Assembly: GCF_013328345.1 (NCBI RefSeq)
Contig: NZ_JABULX010000007.1
Location: 62,001 to 126,000, forward strand
Direction of reading: 5' to 3'
Length of the DNA stretch: 64,000 nt
Source: Marinifaba aquimaris
Lineage (GTDB): Bacteria; Pseudomonadota; Gammaproteobacteria; Enterobacterales; Alteromonadaceae
Part shown: positions 55,333-63,318 of the stretch, one piece after another
Position numbering within the stretch: position 1 is the stretch's first letter
Layout of the letters: each line of letters opens with the position of its first letter
Made by a program: the position numbers and the translations under genes
The notes under the pieces: model-generated
Told to the model about the DNA's origin: nothing
The model's input: only the letters and a program-made list of their open reading frames with translations
The model's database searches: none

Positions 55333-56448
55333 ATGACGACGATTATTGCAGAACGTTTATTTGACGGCGAAAAATTCCAGCAAAATGTAGCAGTGACTTT
55401 TGAAGGCGACAAAATTGTATCTGTAGGTGGTGATGCGCCTGCTGATGCAGTAAAAGTTGCAGGTACAGTTGCACCGGGTTTAATCGACATTCAAGTAAAT
55501 GGCGGCGGCGGTAAATTACTAAACTCTGATACTAACGTCGAAGCGCTAGAGATTATGATGAAAGCGCATGGTCAATTTGGTACGACAGCCATGTTACCAA
55601 CTCTTATTACAGATCGTATCGATGTGATCCGAAATGCTGCTGATGCTATTGCAGCAGCTATCGAAAAAGGTGTTCCTGGTATTATCGGTGTTCACTTTGA
55701 AGGGCCTCATCTATCTATTCCTAAAAGAGGTGCGCACGCAACCGAGTATATTCGTGAATTATCAGCTGATGAAATGGCCGTATACACACGAAAAGACCTA
55801 GGTATTGTAAAAGTTACTGTGGCACCAGAAAACGTCACACCAGCACAGATTAAAGAATTAGTTGATAATGGCGTTATCGTTTTCTTAGGTCATACTAATA
55901 CTGACTTTGATACTACAATGAAAGCTATCGAAGCAGGCGCTTCAGGGTTTACTCACCTATACAATGCAATGTCACCAATGACTTCGCGTGAGCCTGGTGT
56001 AACAGGCGCAGCCTTATTAAGTGACGCTTATTGCGGCATCATCATTGACGGTCACCACGTTCATGCTGGTTCAGCAAAAGTCGCGATTAAAGCTAAACCA
56101 GGTAAAATCATTTTAGTAAGTGATTCTATGCCACCTGTTGGTACAACTGAAACGCACTTTGTATTAGCTAATGAAAAAGTGACCCGTGAAGGTAGCAAAC
56201 TAACAAATGAATCAGGTGCGCTAGCAGGCTCTGTATTGGATATGATTGGTGCGGTTAAAAATACCGTTGAAACATTAGATGTATCTTTAGAAGAAGCATT
56301 AAGAATGGCTTCACAATATGCAGCTGATTGTATTGGCCTAGGTGACCAGCTAGGTGCAATTGCACCTGGTAAACAAGCAGATTTCATCGTATTCAATGAC
56401 CAATATGAGGTCACTGCAAGCTGGATTGCTGGTCAACAACAGTTTTAA
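55333..56448 (+). CDS. nagA: N-acetylglucosamine-6-phosphate deacetylase
   Basis: 371 aa amidohydrolase: GlcNAc-6-P to GlcN-6-P + acetate. Features: VAPGLIDIQVNGGGG near residue 44, GVHFEGPHLSIPKRGAH near 121 (metal-binding Glu), FLGHTNTDFD near 185, GFTHLYNAMSPM near 205, GHHVHAG near 240, and the catalytic Asp in ILVSDSMPP near 262. Start at ATG 55333 with AGGA nine bases upstream; the frame opening earlier lies in nagB-II. Confidence 0.94.
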   Translation: MTTIIAERLFDGEKFQQNVAVTFEGDKIVSVGGDAPADAVKVAGTVAPGLIDIQVNGGGGKLLNSDTNVEALEIMMKAHGQFGTTAMLPTLITDRIDVIRNAADAIAAAIEKGVPGIIGVHFEGPHLSIPKRGAHATEYIRELSADEMAVYTRKDLGIVKVTVAPENVTPAQIKELVDNGVIVFLGHTNTDFDTTMKAIEAGASGFTHLYNAMSPMTSREPGVTGAALLSDAYCGIIIDGHHVHAGSAKVAIKAKPGKIILVSDSMPPVGTTETHFVLANEKVTREGSKLTNESGALAGSVLDMIGAVKNTVETLDVSLEEALRMASQYAADCIGLGDQLGAIAPGKQADFIVFNDQYEVTASWIAGQQQF

Positions 56449-56495
56449 TCCGCAAAAAACAATGAAATGGGTATAAATATCCAAACCTTGTTCAG

Positions 56496-56519
56496 CAAAG
56501 CAGGCTAAAGCCTGCTTTG
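56496..56519 (+). terminator. Hairpin between nagA and nagX
   Basis: Eleven-base arms CAAAGCAGGCT/AGCCTGCTTTG with a very short loop, no real U tract (TTATATATAAT follows). A weak terminator or RNA-stabilising hairpin inside the operon. Confidence 0.5.
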
Positions 56520-56559
56520 TTATATATAATGGAATTAATTAAATAAATTTGAGAAATAT

Positions 56560-57672
56560 ATGTCAGAAAAGCCAACTCGATTTCATGCTTTAGACGCCTT
56601 TCGTGGACTTACGATAGCGTTAATGATTTTAGTTAACACTCCAGGTGACTGGGGACATGTATATGCACCGTTACTACATGCTGATTGGCATGGATGGACC
56701 CCAACTGATTTAGTTTTCCCTTTCTTCTTATTTATTGTTGGCTCGGCCATGTTCTTCGCCTTCAAGAAAATCAACTATCAAGCTTCATCTGAAGCGATAG
56801 GGAAAGTGATCAAGCGCTCTATACTGATGTTCTTAATTGGTTTTGGCTTAAACCTCTATAACTTCTTTGCAATTGGCTTAGAAGAAGTGCGCATCATGGG
56901 CGTTCTGCAACGTATTGGTTTGTGTTATTTGGTCGCTAGCTTGCTGATTTTATATTGTAATCAAAAGCAGCTTTATATCGCGTGTTTGGCAATCTTAACT
57001 GGTTATTACTTTATTTTCTTACTATTCGGTGGTGCAGAGCCATTTGGTCTAGAAAATAGCATTATTCAAACGGTTGATTTAGCGATTCTAGGCGAAGCGC
57101 ACATGTATGGTGGCTTCGGTATACCATTCGATCCGGAAGGCGTGCTAAGTACATTACCAGCGGTAGTTAATGTGGTATTTGGTTTTGAAGCAACACGTCG
57201 TTTATCTCAAATTAAAGACTTTAACGTTGCAGTACAACAGCTAGTGCTTTGGGGCTTAGCTATTGTCGGTGTAGGTTATTTTGTTTCACTATTAATGCCT
57301 ATCAACAAAAACATCTGGTCTAGCTCATACGTTATCTTTACATCTGGTGCAGCGTTATTGTTACTTGCACTGTTTGTTTGGTTAATCGATTTAAAAGGCA
57401 AGATGTCTATCGCCAAACCTTGGCAGGTTTACGGTCTTAACCCATTATTCATTTACTGCCTATCTTGGATTTGGGCAGCGACTTATTGGGCAATCCCTAT
57501 GGGTGAGACGGCAGAAGGTAAAACATTAACTTTCTACACTTACTTATGGCAGCAGTTGCTACCTATTTTCTCTGAGAAAATGGCTTCACTGGTGTTTGCT
57601 ATTGCGCACGTAGTGCTGTTTTGGGCAATCTCATACTACCTGTACAAAAAGAAAATCATTATCAAAATTTAG
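56560..57672 (+). CDS. nagX: NagX-like membrane protein (DUF5009/heparan-alpha-glucosaminide acetyltransferase type)
   Basis: 370 aa with about ten membrane helices. N-terminal FHALDAFRGLTIALMILVNTPG and ADWHGWTPTDLVFPFFLFIVGSAM are typical, with the acyltransferase His/Asp region. NagX accompanies nagK-nagB-II-nagA in Shewanella and related bacteria. An uptake or acetyltransferase role at the inner membrane has been suggested; the mechanism is not settled. It is the only membrane protein in the nag unit, so it may provide the inner-membrane step. Confidence 0.8.
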   Translation: MSEKPTRFHALDAFRGLTIALMILVNTPGDWGHVYAPLLHADWHGWTPTDLVFPFFLFIVGSAMFFAFKKINYQASSEAIGKVIKRSILMFLIGFGLNLYNFFAIGLEEVRIMGVLQRIGLCYLVASLLILYCNQKQLYIACLAILTGYYFIFLLFGGAEPFGLENSIIQTVDLAILGEAHMYGGFGIPFDPEGVLSTLPAVVNVVFGFEATRRLSQIKDFNVAVQQLVLWGLAIVGVGYFVSLLMPINKNIWSSSYVIFTSGAALLLLALFVWLIDLKGKMSIAKPWQVYGLNPLFIYCLSWIWAATYWAIPMGETAEGKTLTFYTYLWQQLLPIFSEKMASLVFAIAHVVLFWAISYYLYKKKIIIKI

Positions 57673-57683
57673 TATCTTCCAAC

Positions 57684-57715
57684 AAAAAAGGGCGTTGAAA
57701 TCAACGCCCTTTTTT
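57684..57715. terminator. Bidirectional terminator between nagX and the GGDEF gene
   Basis: Fifteen-base stem (57684-57698, 57701-57715), arms AAAAAAGGGCGTTGA/TCAACGCCCTTTTTT, U runs on both strands. It serves the converging nagX and diguanylate cyclase genes. Confidence 0.93.
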
Positions 57716-57731
57716 ATGGTTATACAAAAAT

Positions 57732-58742
57732 TTAAACAGCTAGCTGTACTCGATTTCTACCTGCATCTTTGGCTTGATAAAGCGCATTATCAGCACGCGA
57801 AAGTAACTGTTCAAATACTTCACCTTTTTGCTGAACAGCAATACCTAACGAGACGGTAATTGTTGGTAAGCGCTGCTTCGTTTTACCATTAATTAATTTC
57901 ATCGACTCTACTTTAGTTCTAACCGTTTCAGCCAAATTCTGTAAGGCATCTACATCTTCATTAGTAGTGATTAAAATAAACTCTTCACCACCAAAACGAA
58001 CTGCCGTTGATCCTTTTGGTCGACATTTATTAACCTGATCTGCAACTTTAGCCAGCACCACATCACCAATTAAATGGCCAAAGGTATCGTTAAAACCTTT
58101 GAAGTGATCAATATCTAACACCATTAAACTCAGCTGTGAGCCATCGTCTAAACTTTGTAAATATTGCTCAAGACCACGGCGATTGGCCAGGCCTGTTAAT
58201 GCATCAGTCACCGCTTCACGCTGTAATTTATTGAGCTCTTGCCTTAACAATTGTGCTTCAGATTGCGAAGCATCAAGCTGACTTTTTAGCTGCACTTGCT
58301 CAGTTTTAACTTGATGAGTTGCTTTGACAACCGATTTAATGACCTTGTTTGGTGATATTCCATCATCAGTTTTGTTGAGCATAGACATGCTTGTATCTAG
58401 CTTTTGCAAGTATCCCTCTACACTACCACCAGCACCAGAGACATGCTTTTTAAGTTCAACCAATACCTTATCTAACCCGCTGAGCAGGTTATTTTCAGAA
58501 GGGATTTCAGCTGACATGAATTCTTGTGACCACTGTTCTAAACAGTAGTTATCAATTTTACGTCCAGTTTTTTTAAACTTGTCGTACGTAGAAGCTAATG
58601 TTGAATTGTTACCTTTAACGATTTCGTAAGCTACTGCATAATTGTTGGGATCACACGCGAGTTCATTTTCTTTTAATAACTCAGTAGCAAGCAACATGTA
58701 TTGTTTTGCTTGCTCAATGGAGTCTCTGCGTTTTAATTCCAT
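57732..58742 (-). CDS. Diguanylate cyclase (GGDEF domain)
   Basis: 336 aa from ATG 58742, preceded by GAGGG four bases upstream. The N-terminal 170 residues are helical (NNYAVAYEIVKG, coiled coil about 120-180), then a GGDEF domain: EAVTDALTGLANRRGLEQYL, LMVLDIDHFKGFNDTFGH and active site VRFGGEEFILIT near 258. The RxxD inhibitory site before GGEEF is not seen (CRPKG instead), so feedback inhibition may be absent. Cytoplasmic; input unknown. Confidence 0.88.
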   Translation of the reverse strand: MELKRRDSIEQAKQYMLLATELLKENELACDPNNYAVAYEIVKGNNSTLASTYDKFKKTGRKIDNYCLEQWSQEFMSAEIPSENNLLSGLDKVLVELKKHVSGAGGSVEGYLQKLDTSMSMLNKTDDGISPNKVIKSVVKATHQVKTEQVQLKSQLDASQSEAQLLRQELNKLQREAVTDALTGLANRRGLEQYLQSLDDGSQLSLMVLDIDHFKGFNDTFGHLIGDVVLAKVADQVNKCRPKGSTAVRFGGEEFILITTNEDVDALQNLAETVRTKVESMKLINGKTKQRLPTITVSLGIAVQQKGEVFEQLLSRADNALYQAKDAGRNRVQLAV

Positions 58743-58959
58743 ACTACCCTCGAAAAACGTTCCGTTAACTTTAAACAATTAGCTCTAAATTTAAGGAACT
58801 GCAAAATTTAATACTGCCTTTTTTCGTCAAAAAATACCAATTTCGATATAATATTTTATATATCAAATATAAATCATCAAAGTGTTATAATTATAAGCTA
58901 TGTTAAGAAGAATATTGTTGCACAAAAACCAATCAGCAATGCTTAATTAGGGATATAAG

Positions 58960-59661
58960 ATGTTGTTAGAAAAGGACAAAATGCCAACAAGGCGAGCAAG
59001 AACTGAAAAAGACAAAGAACAAAAGCGAGGTTTGATTTTAAATACGGCTTCACAACTGTTTGATGCCAACCCAGAAATCTTACCAACAGCCGCAGCCATC
59101 GCTTCACAATCTGGTGTTGCAAAAGGTACGGTTTATCTTTACTTCAAAAGCAAAGAAACCATTTTTTTAACCTTATTAGAGCAACACTACCAAACTTGGT
59201 TTGCGGATATTTCTGCTGCGATCACCGTTGATTCACCAGAAGCGGACGATATCATAAACGCAATTTGCCAATATATCGAAGCACAACCACAATTTTTCCA
59301 ACTGGCCAGTTTAAGCCACTCGGTTCTCGAACGTAATGTTGCTAATGACGACCTACTGGCATTTAAAACTAGCTTATCTAACATAGTCAAAATTACTGCT
59401 AACAATCTCGCCGCTAAATTACAGTCTACGGATGAAGAGCTGTGTGCCAAGCTATTAATGCGTAGCTATGCCATCTTATTGGGTATTTGGCAGATTGCGC
59501 AAAAAGACAATCAACAACTCGATGCGACTCAATTTGCCATTTTACAGCCTGAATTTGGGTCTGAAGCGAGAAGTGCTTTGCTTCAGCTATGGCAAGGTCA
59601 CTTAAGTAGCAAAGATAGTAAAGGGCGATTCTGGAAACTATCTAAGATGTTTGGTTCTTAA
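58960..59661 (+). CDS. TetR family transcriptional regulator
   Basis: 233 aa (or 226 from ATG 58981; both starts have a ribosome-site-like AGGG/AAGGAC). HTH at about 20-65: LNTASQLFDANPEILPTAAAIA, GVAKGTVYLYFKSKETIF. Ligand domain to about 215. Target unknown. The divergent 217-base gap to the GGDEF gene, AT-rich with many short A/T runs, probably has both promoters. Confidence 0.85.
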   Translation: MLLEKDKMPTRRARTEKDKEQKRGLILNTASQLFDANPEILPTAAAIASQSGVAKGTVYLYFKSKETIFLTLLEQHYQTWFADISAAITVDSPEADDIINAICQYIEAQPQFFQLASLSHSVLERNVANDDLLAFKTSLSNIVKITANNLAAKLQSTDEELCAKLLMRSYAILLGIWQIAQKDNQQLDATQFAILQPEFGSEARSALLQLWQGHLSSKDSKGRFWKLSKMFGS

Positions 59662-59665
59662 GGCG

Positions 59666-59917
59666 TTAACTCGTTAAACGCTCAAGTTCGGTAATAATTT
59701 GCAGAGCTTGAGCTGTATTATCACCACAGACGTCTTTTTCAGCTTTAAAACCATCGCAAAGTTTAGGCCTGCTTGGGTCGCCAAAAATTTTGCATAGGTT
59801 ATCGTCATTTAGCTGAATACAACGCACACCTGCAGGCTTGCCATTTGGCATGCCTAGGATAGGTTGATTGATAGATGGTGCAATACAACATGCTCCACAG
59901 CCAAGTCGACACTGCAA
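59666..59917 (-). CDS. YkgJ family cysteine cluster protein
   Basis: 83 aa. The TTG at 59917 gives MQCRLGCGACCIAPS with GAGG nine bases upstream, matching the family start (as in E. coli YeiW-like proteins). The upstream ATG at 59959 lies in the rpoH terminator stem and is rejected. Cysteines: CxxxCGACC, later C in VRCIQL, NLCKIF and PKLCDGF, probably a metal/Fe-S site. Function unknown. Convergent with the tetR gene (4-base gap). Confidence 0.8.
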   Translation of the reverse strand: MQCRLGCGACCIAPSINQPILGMPNGKPAGVRCIQLNDDNLCKIFGDPSRPKLCDGFKAEKDVCGDNTAQALQIITELERLTS

Positions 59918-59943
59918 AGTATTTGACCTCTTTATTACAGATA

Positions 59944-59975
59944 AAAAAATAGCCGGCATAAGCCGGCTATTTTTT
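59944..59975 (-). terminator. rpoH terminator
   Basis: Fourteen-base stem AAAAAATAGCCGGC/GCCGGCTATTTTTT (59944-59957, 59962-59975), loop ATAA, U runs on both sides; 25 bases after the rpoH stop. Just beyond it lies the ykgJ-like gene. Confidence 0.93.
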
Positions 59976-60000
59976 GTTATTTTTGCCTAATGCAAAGTGA

Positions 60001-60867
60001 TTATAACTCACCCATAGCTTGTTTAAGCTTCTTCATTGCATTTTTTTCTAGCTGACGAACTCGCTCTGCAGAAACACTGTATTTTGCAGCCAATTCTTGC
60101 AACGTCATTTTATTACCATCGTCTAACCAACGCGCCATGATAATATCTTGGCTACGCTCATCAAGTGTTTTGATAGCGTGTAATAAACGCGTATTTGCAT
60201 GTTCTTCCCATTGCGTACCCGCAACTTGTTCAGCTAAGTCTGAATTAGTATCTTCAAGATACTGAGCTGGTGAGAAGTTTGGCGATTGGTCATCATCGTC
60301 TGCAGACAAATCAAATGCTTGATCTTGGCTGCTCATGCGCGATTCCATCTCTAACACTTCAGCGCTAGTCACACCTAAGTCATTTGCAACTGCGTTGACT
60401 TCGTCATTATTAAACCAACCTAAACGCTTCTTATTTTTGCGAAGATTGAAGAACAACTTACGCTGTGCCTTAGTTGTAGCAACTTTAACAATACGCCAGT
60501 TTTTTAATACAAACTCATGGATTTCAGCTTTAATCCAATGAACTGCAAACGATACTAAGCGAACACCTACACTAGGGTCGAAACGCTTAACCGCTTTCAT
60601 CAAACCAACATTACCTTCTTGGATAAGGTCAGCTTGTGGTAAACCGTAACCAGAGTAGCTTTTAGCAATATGCACAACAAAACGTAAATGCGACATGATA
60701 AGACGTTGTGCAGCATCAAGATCTTCTTGATAAAATAAACGCTCTGCTAAACTTTTCTCTTCTTCAGCCGTGAGTACTGGAATGCTATTAACGCCTTGCA
60801 TATAGGCATCGATACTACCGACCTGTGGGCTAATAGCTAATGCAGTGTTGGAAGCTGTGCGTGTCAT
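60001..60867 (-). CDS. rpoH: RNA polymerase heat-shock sigma factor 32
   Basis: 288 aa (E. coli 284). Region 1.2 [21 protein letters not shown], region 2 [40 protein letters not shown], region 2.4 [40 protein letters not shown], the RpoH box included, and region 4.2 [26 protein letters not shown]. Directs transcription of chaperone and protease genes. Two CIRCE-like elements lie 34-92 bases upstream. Synteny ftsE-ftsX-(insert)-rpoH as in E. coli but with an EAL/HDOD gene between. Confidence 0.97.
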   Translation of the reverse strand: MTRTASNTALAISPQVGSIDAYMQGVNSIPVLTAEEEKSLAERLFYQEDLDAAQRLIMSHLRFVVHIAKSYSGYGLPQADLIQEGNVGLMKAVKRFDPSVGVRLVSFAVHWIKAEIHEFVLKNWRIVKVATTKAQRKLFFNLRKNKKRLGWFNNDEVNAVANDLGVTSAEVLEMESRMSSQDQAFDLSADDDDQSPNFSPAQYLEDTNSDLAEQVAGTQWEEHANTRLLHAIKTLDERSQDIIMARWLDDGNKMTLQELAAKYSVSAERVRQLEKNAMKKLKQAMGEL

Positions 60868-60901
60868 TCTGTTCTCCTAATAACTAATTCGTTATCGACG
60901 T

Positions 60902-60928
60902 TTAGCACTCTAACCTATCAAGTGCTAA
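60902..60928. promoter_or_regulatory. CIRCE element 1 (HrcA operator) upstream of rpoH
   Basis: TTAGCACTC-N9-AAGTGCTAA, 17 of 18 positions identical to the CIRCE consensus TTAGCACTC-N9-GAGTGCTAA, with exact nine-base spacing. It lies 34 bases before the rpoH ATG. Confidence 0.85.
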
Positions 60929-60932
60929 AGAT

Positions 60933-60959
60933 CTAGCACTCCAACCATAAGAGTGCCAA
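60933..60959. promoter_or_regulatory. CIRCE element 2 (HrcA operator) upstream of rpoH
   Basis: CTAGCACTC-N9-GAGTGCCAA, 16 of 18 positions match CIRCE, exact N9 spacing. It starts 31 bases from the first copy, about three helical turns. On the minus strand TTGGCA (part of its arm, 60954-60959) could be a -35 box, so HrcA binding might occlude the promoter. Confidence 0.78.
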
Positions 60960-61099
60960 TTTTTGCGATAAGTTCCAAAATCCCGAGAATAAACAAAAAC
61001 TGAGCTACATTTAGATACAAATACGCCATTGTATAAATTAGCAGCCTATCCTTACAATGAAGTGACAAACCTGCAGTATTATATAGGTGAGAACAATAA

Positions 61100-62335
61100 A
61101 TGGATGCATTCCTAGCCAGACAAGCCATTCTTGACGATAAAGCCCAACTCCACGCTTACGAGCTTTTATTTCGCGATGGGCAAAGTAATAGCTTCCCGCT
61201 TGATATGTGTCCTGACCAGGCAACATCTAAATTATTAACACAAAATCATCTAGCCACTGGCTTTGAAGAAGTCACCGGCGATAAAAAAGCCTTTATCAAT
61301 TTTTCTGAAGAAACCCTAATACACCGCTTTCCTAATTCAATTGACCCAGATACAGTTGTTATAGAGATCTTGGAAGATGTGGTGATAAGCCACGCCCTAC
61401 TCAAAACAGTCAGGCAGTTACACAAAGCTGGCTTTACCATTGCGCTCGACGATCATGATTTTGACCCCAAATGGGATATCTTCTTGCCCTACGTCAACAT
61501 CATTAAAGTTGATGTACTGCAATTTAACATTCTACAAATAGCCAAGTATGTTAGGCGAATTAGCGGCTTTGGCATTACTTTATTGGCTGAGAAAGTGGAA
61601 ACACGTGAACAGTTTGACCAACTCAAAACACTGGGGTTTAGCCTTTTCCAAGGTTACTTTTTTGCCAAACCAGAAGTGTTAAAAAAGAAAACGCTGTCGG
61701 CCAATCAAGTTAACTTACTAGAACTTATCTGTATGTCTTCTAGAGCAGAGCTCGATCTAGCGGCGGTAAATAGCATTATCGAGAAAGACGTTGCTTTGTC
61801 TTACCAGCTATTGCGATTTATCAATAGCTCTAGCTTTACCAAAGATGCACAAATTGGCGATCTGAAACACGCCTTAAATTACATGGGCGAAGCCGAATTG
61901 AAAAAATTCATTTCACTAATCGCCCTCGCTAATTTGAATGAAGAAAAGCCCAGTGAGCTACTTGGTTTATCCGTATCACGTGCCCACTTTTGTCAAAAAG
62001 TGGCAGACTTACGAGGTGATTATCAAGATCCGCCTTCTACTTTTTTAACTGGGATGTTTTCTTTAGTTGATGCCTTATTAGATGAAGAAATGGCGAGCTT
62101 AATGACGAAGCTGCCTTTACTGGATGAAATTAAACAAGCTCTGCAGAACGGCGAAGGCACTTTAGGGCAATATATTAAGCTGGCAAGATTGTTTGAAAGA
62201 GGTCAGTGGCAAGCAGTAGAAGACTTAGCTAACACATTAAATGTTGATTTAGATAAGCTCAGCGAAATATACAACCAAGCCTTGAGTCATACCGATTTAT
62301 TATTAGCCCAGCACAAGAGCCGGGCTAAAAATTAA
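61100..62335 (+). CDS. EAL/HDOD domain signalling protein (YuxH-like)
   Basis: 411 aa. Residues 1-200 form an EAL-like domain with the motif changed: YELLFRDG instead of EAL, FINFSEETL (Asn kept), VIEILED, FTIALDDHDFDPKWD, IIKVDVL, AEKVET and FQGYFFAKP. Several metal ligands remain, but the DDFGTG loop is degenerate, so hydrolysis of c-di-GMP is doubtful. About 205-400 is an HDOD domain (SYQLLRFINSSSF, LKHALNYMGEAELKKFISL). Divergent from rpoH. Its end overlaps ftsX by 4 bases. Confidence 0.85.
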   Translation: MDAFLARQAILDDKAQLHAYELLFRDGQSNSFPLDMCPDQATSKLLTQNHLATGFEEVTGDKKAFINFSEETLIHRFPNSIDPDTVVIEILEDVVISHALLKTVRQLHKAGFTIALDDHDFDPKWDIFLPYVNIIKVDVLQFNILQIAKYVRRISGFGITLLAEKVETREQFDQLKTLGFSLFQGYFFAKPEVLKKKTLSANQVNLLELICMSSRAELDLAAVNSIIEKDVALSYQLLRFINSSSFTKDAQIGDLKHALNYMGEAELKKFISLIALANLNEEKPSELLGLSVSRAHFCQKVADLRGDYQDPPSTFLTGMFSLVDALLDEEMASLMTKLPLLDEIKQALQNGEGTLGQYIKLARLFERGQWQAVEDLANTLNVDLDKLSEIYNQALSHTDLLLAQHKSRAKN

Positions 62336-63318
62336 GTTGCGTCAGGCTCTATTTCTTTGATTTGACGTTTCACTACTATATATGAACCCGCTAAACCTAA
62401 CCCCATACTGAGCATCAACAAATACATCATATCACCGCCGCTTAATCCTTGTAGGGAGAAGTCTGTTTGATAAAGCTGAGCAAGATTATCAATTGCGGCA
62501 CTGATCCACAGCAACATTAACTCAATCGCTATCCACGCAATCACACCGCCAAAAAAGCCATACCAAACCCCGGTGAATAAGAAAGGACGATGAATAAAGC
62601 CATCCGTTGCACCGACCAACTTCAGTACTTCGATCTCTTCTTTGCGGTTAACAATAGAAAGGCGAATGGTATTACCGACAATCAAGATAACAGAAACAAC
62701 CAGCAAGAGCGCAACACTAAACAAAGCATCTTTGATTAAACTAACAACGGCCTCTAAACGCCTTAACCACTCAATATCCAACTTACCGAAGTCAATTTCT
62801 TTTAATGCTTCAAGTTCAGTTAATAATTCACCTGCAGCTGATGGGTTAGCATAATCAGGCTGCGGAGTAACAATCAGCACATCGGGTAGTGGATTAGAGT
62901 CTAAATACTTAAGTGCATCGCCAAAGCCAGATAAGTTCTCAAACTCAGTTAATGCCTGTTGTTTAGAAATAAAGTGAACACCTTCAACCTCTGACATCAG
63001 CTCAATTTGCTTGATTACCGCTTGTTGCTTTTTGTCTTTGATATCTTGCTTAAAAAATAACGATATCTCAGATGCATTGTCCCAGCTTTGTTCAACTAAC
63101 TCTGCGTTTTTGACCACCACGTATAAAGTAGCAGGCAAAGTTAAACTAACACCTAATACCGCAATCGTTAATAACGAAGGGATAGGGTCACGCCAAATTT
63201 CACCCAGTGCCGCCAACCACTGGCGAATAAAACCCAGTAGTTGACCTTGAATACGTTGCAACAAAGACACAGACTTCTCATTAGCACCGCTTTGACGATC
63301 GTTAAATAATAAACTCAC
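62332..63318 (-). CDS. ftsX: Cell division protein FtsX
   Basis: 328 aa, four transmembrane segments (about 46-68, then 205-228, 253-275, 298-320), large periplasmic loop (about 75-190) where FtsX contacts EnvC-type activators. Blocks: QQAVIKQIELMSEVEGVHFISKQQAL, LPDVLIVTP, and IVNRKEEIEVLKLVGATDGFIHRPFLF. Partner of FtsE in controlling septal peptidoglycan hydrolysis. ATG overlaps the ftsE stop by 4 bases. Confidence 0.94.
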   Translation of the reverse strand: MSLLFNDRQSGANEKSVSLLQRIQGQLLGFIRQWLAALGEIWRDPIPSLLTIAVLGVSLTLPATLYVVVKNAELVEQSWDNASEISLFFKQDIKDKKQQAVIKQIELMSEVEGVHFISKQQALTEFENLSGFGDALKYLDSNPLPDVLIVTPQPDYANPSAAGELLTELEALKEIDFGKLDIEWLRRLEAVVSLIKDALFSVALLLVVSVILIVGNTIRLSIVNRKEEIEVLKLVGATDGFIHRPFLFTGVWYGFFGGVIAWIAIELMLLWISAAIDNLAQLYQTDFSLQGLSGGDMMYLLMLSMGLGLAGSYIVVKRQIKEIEPDAT

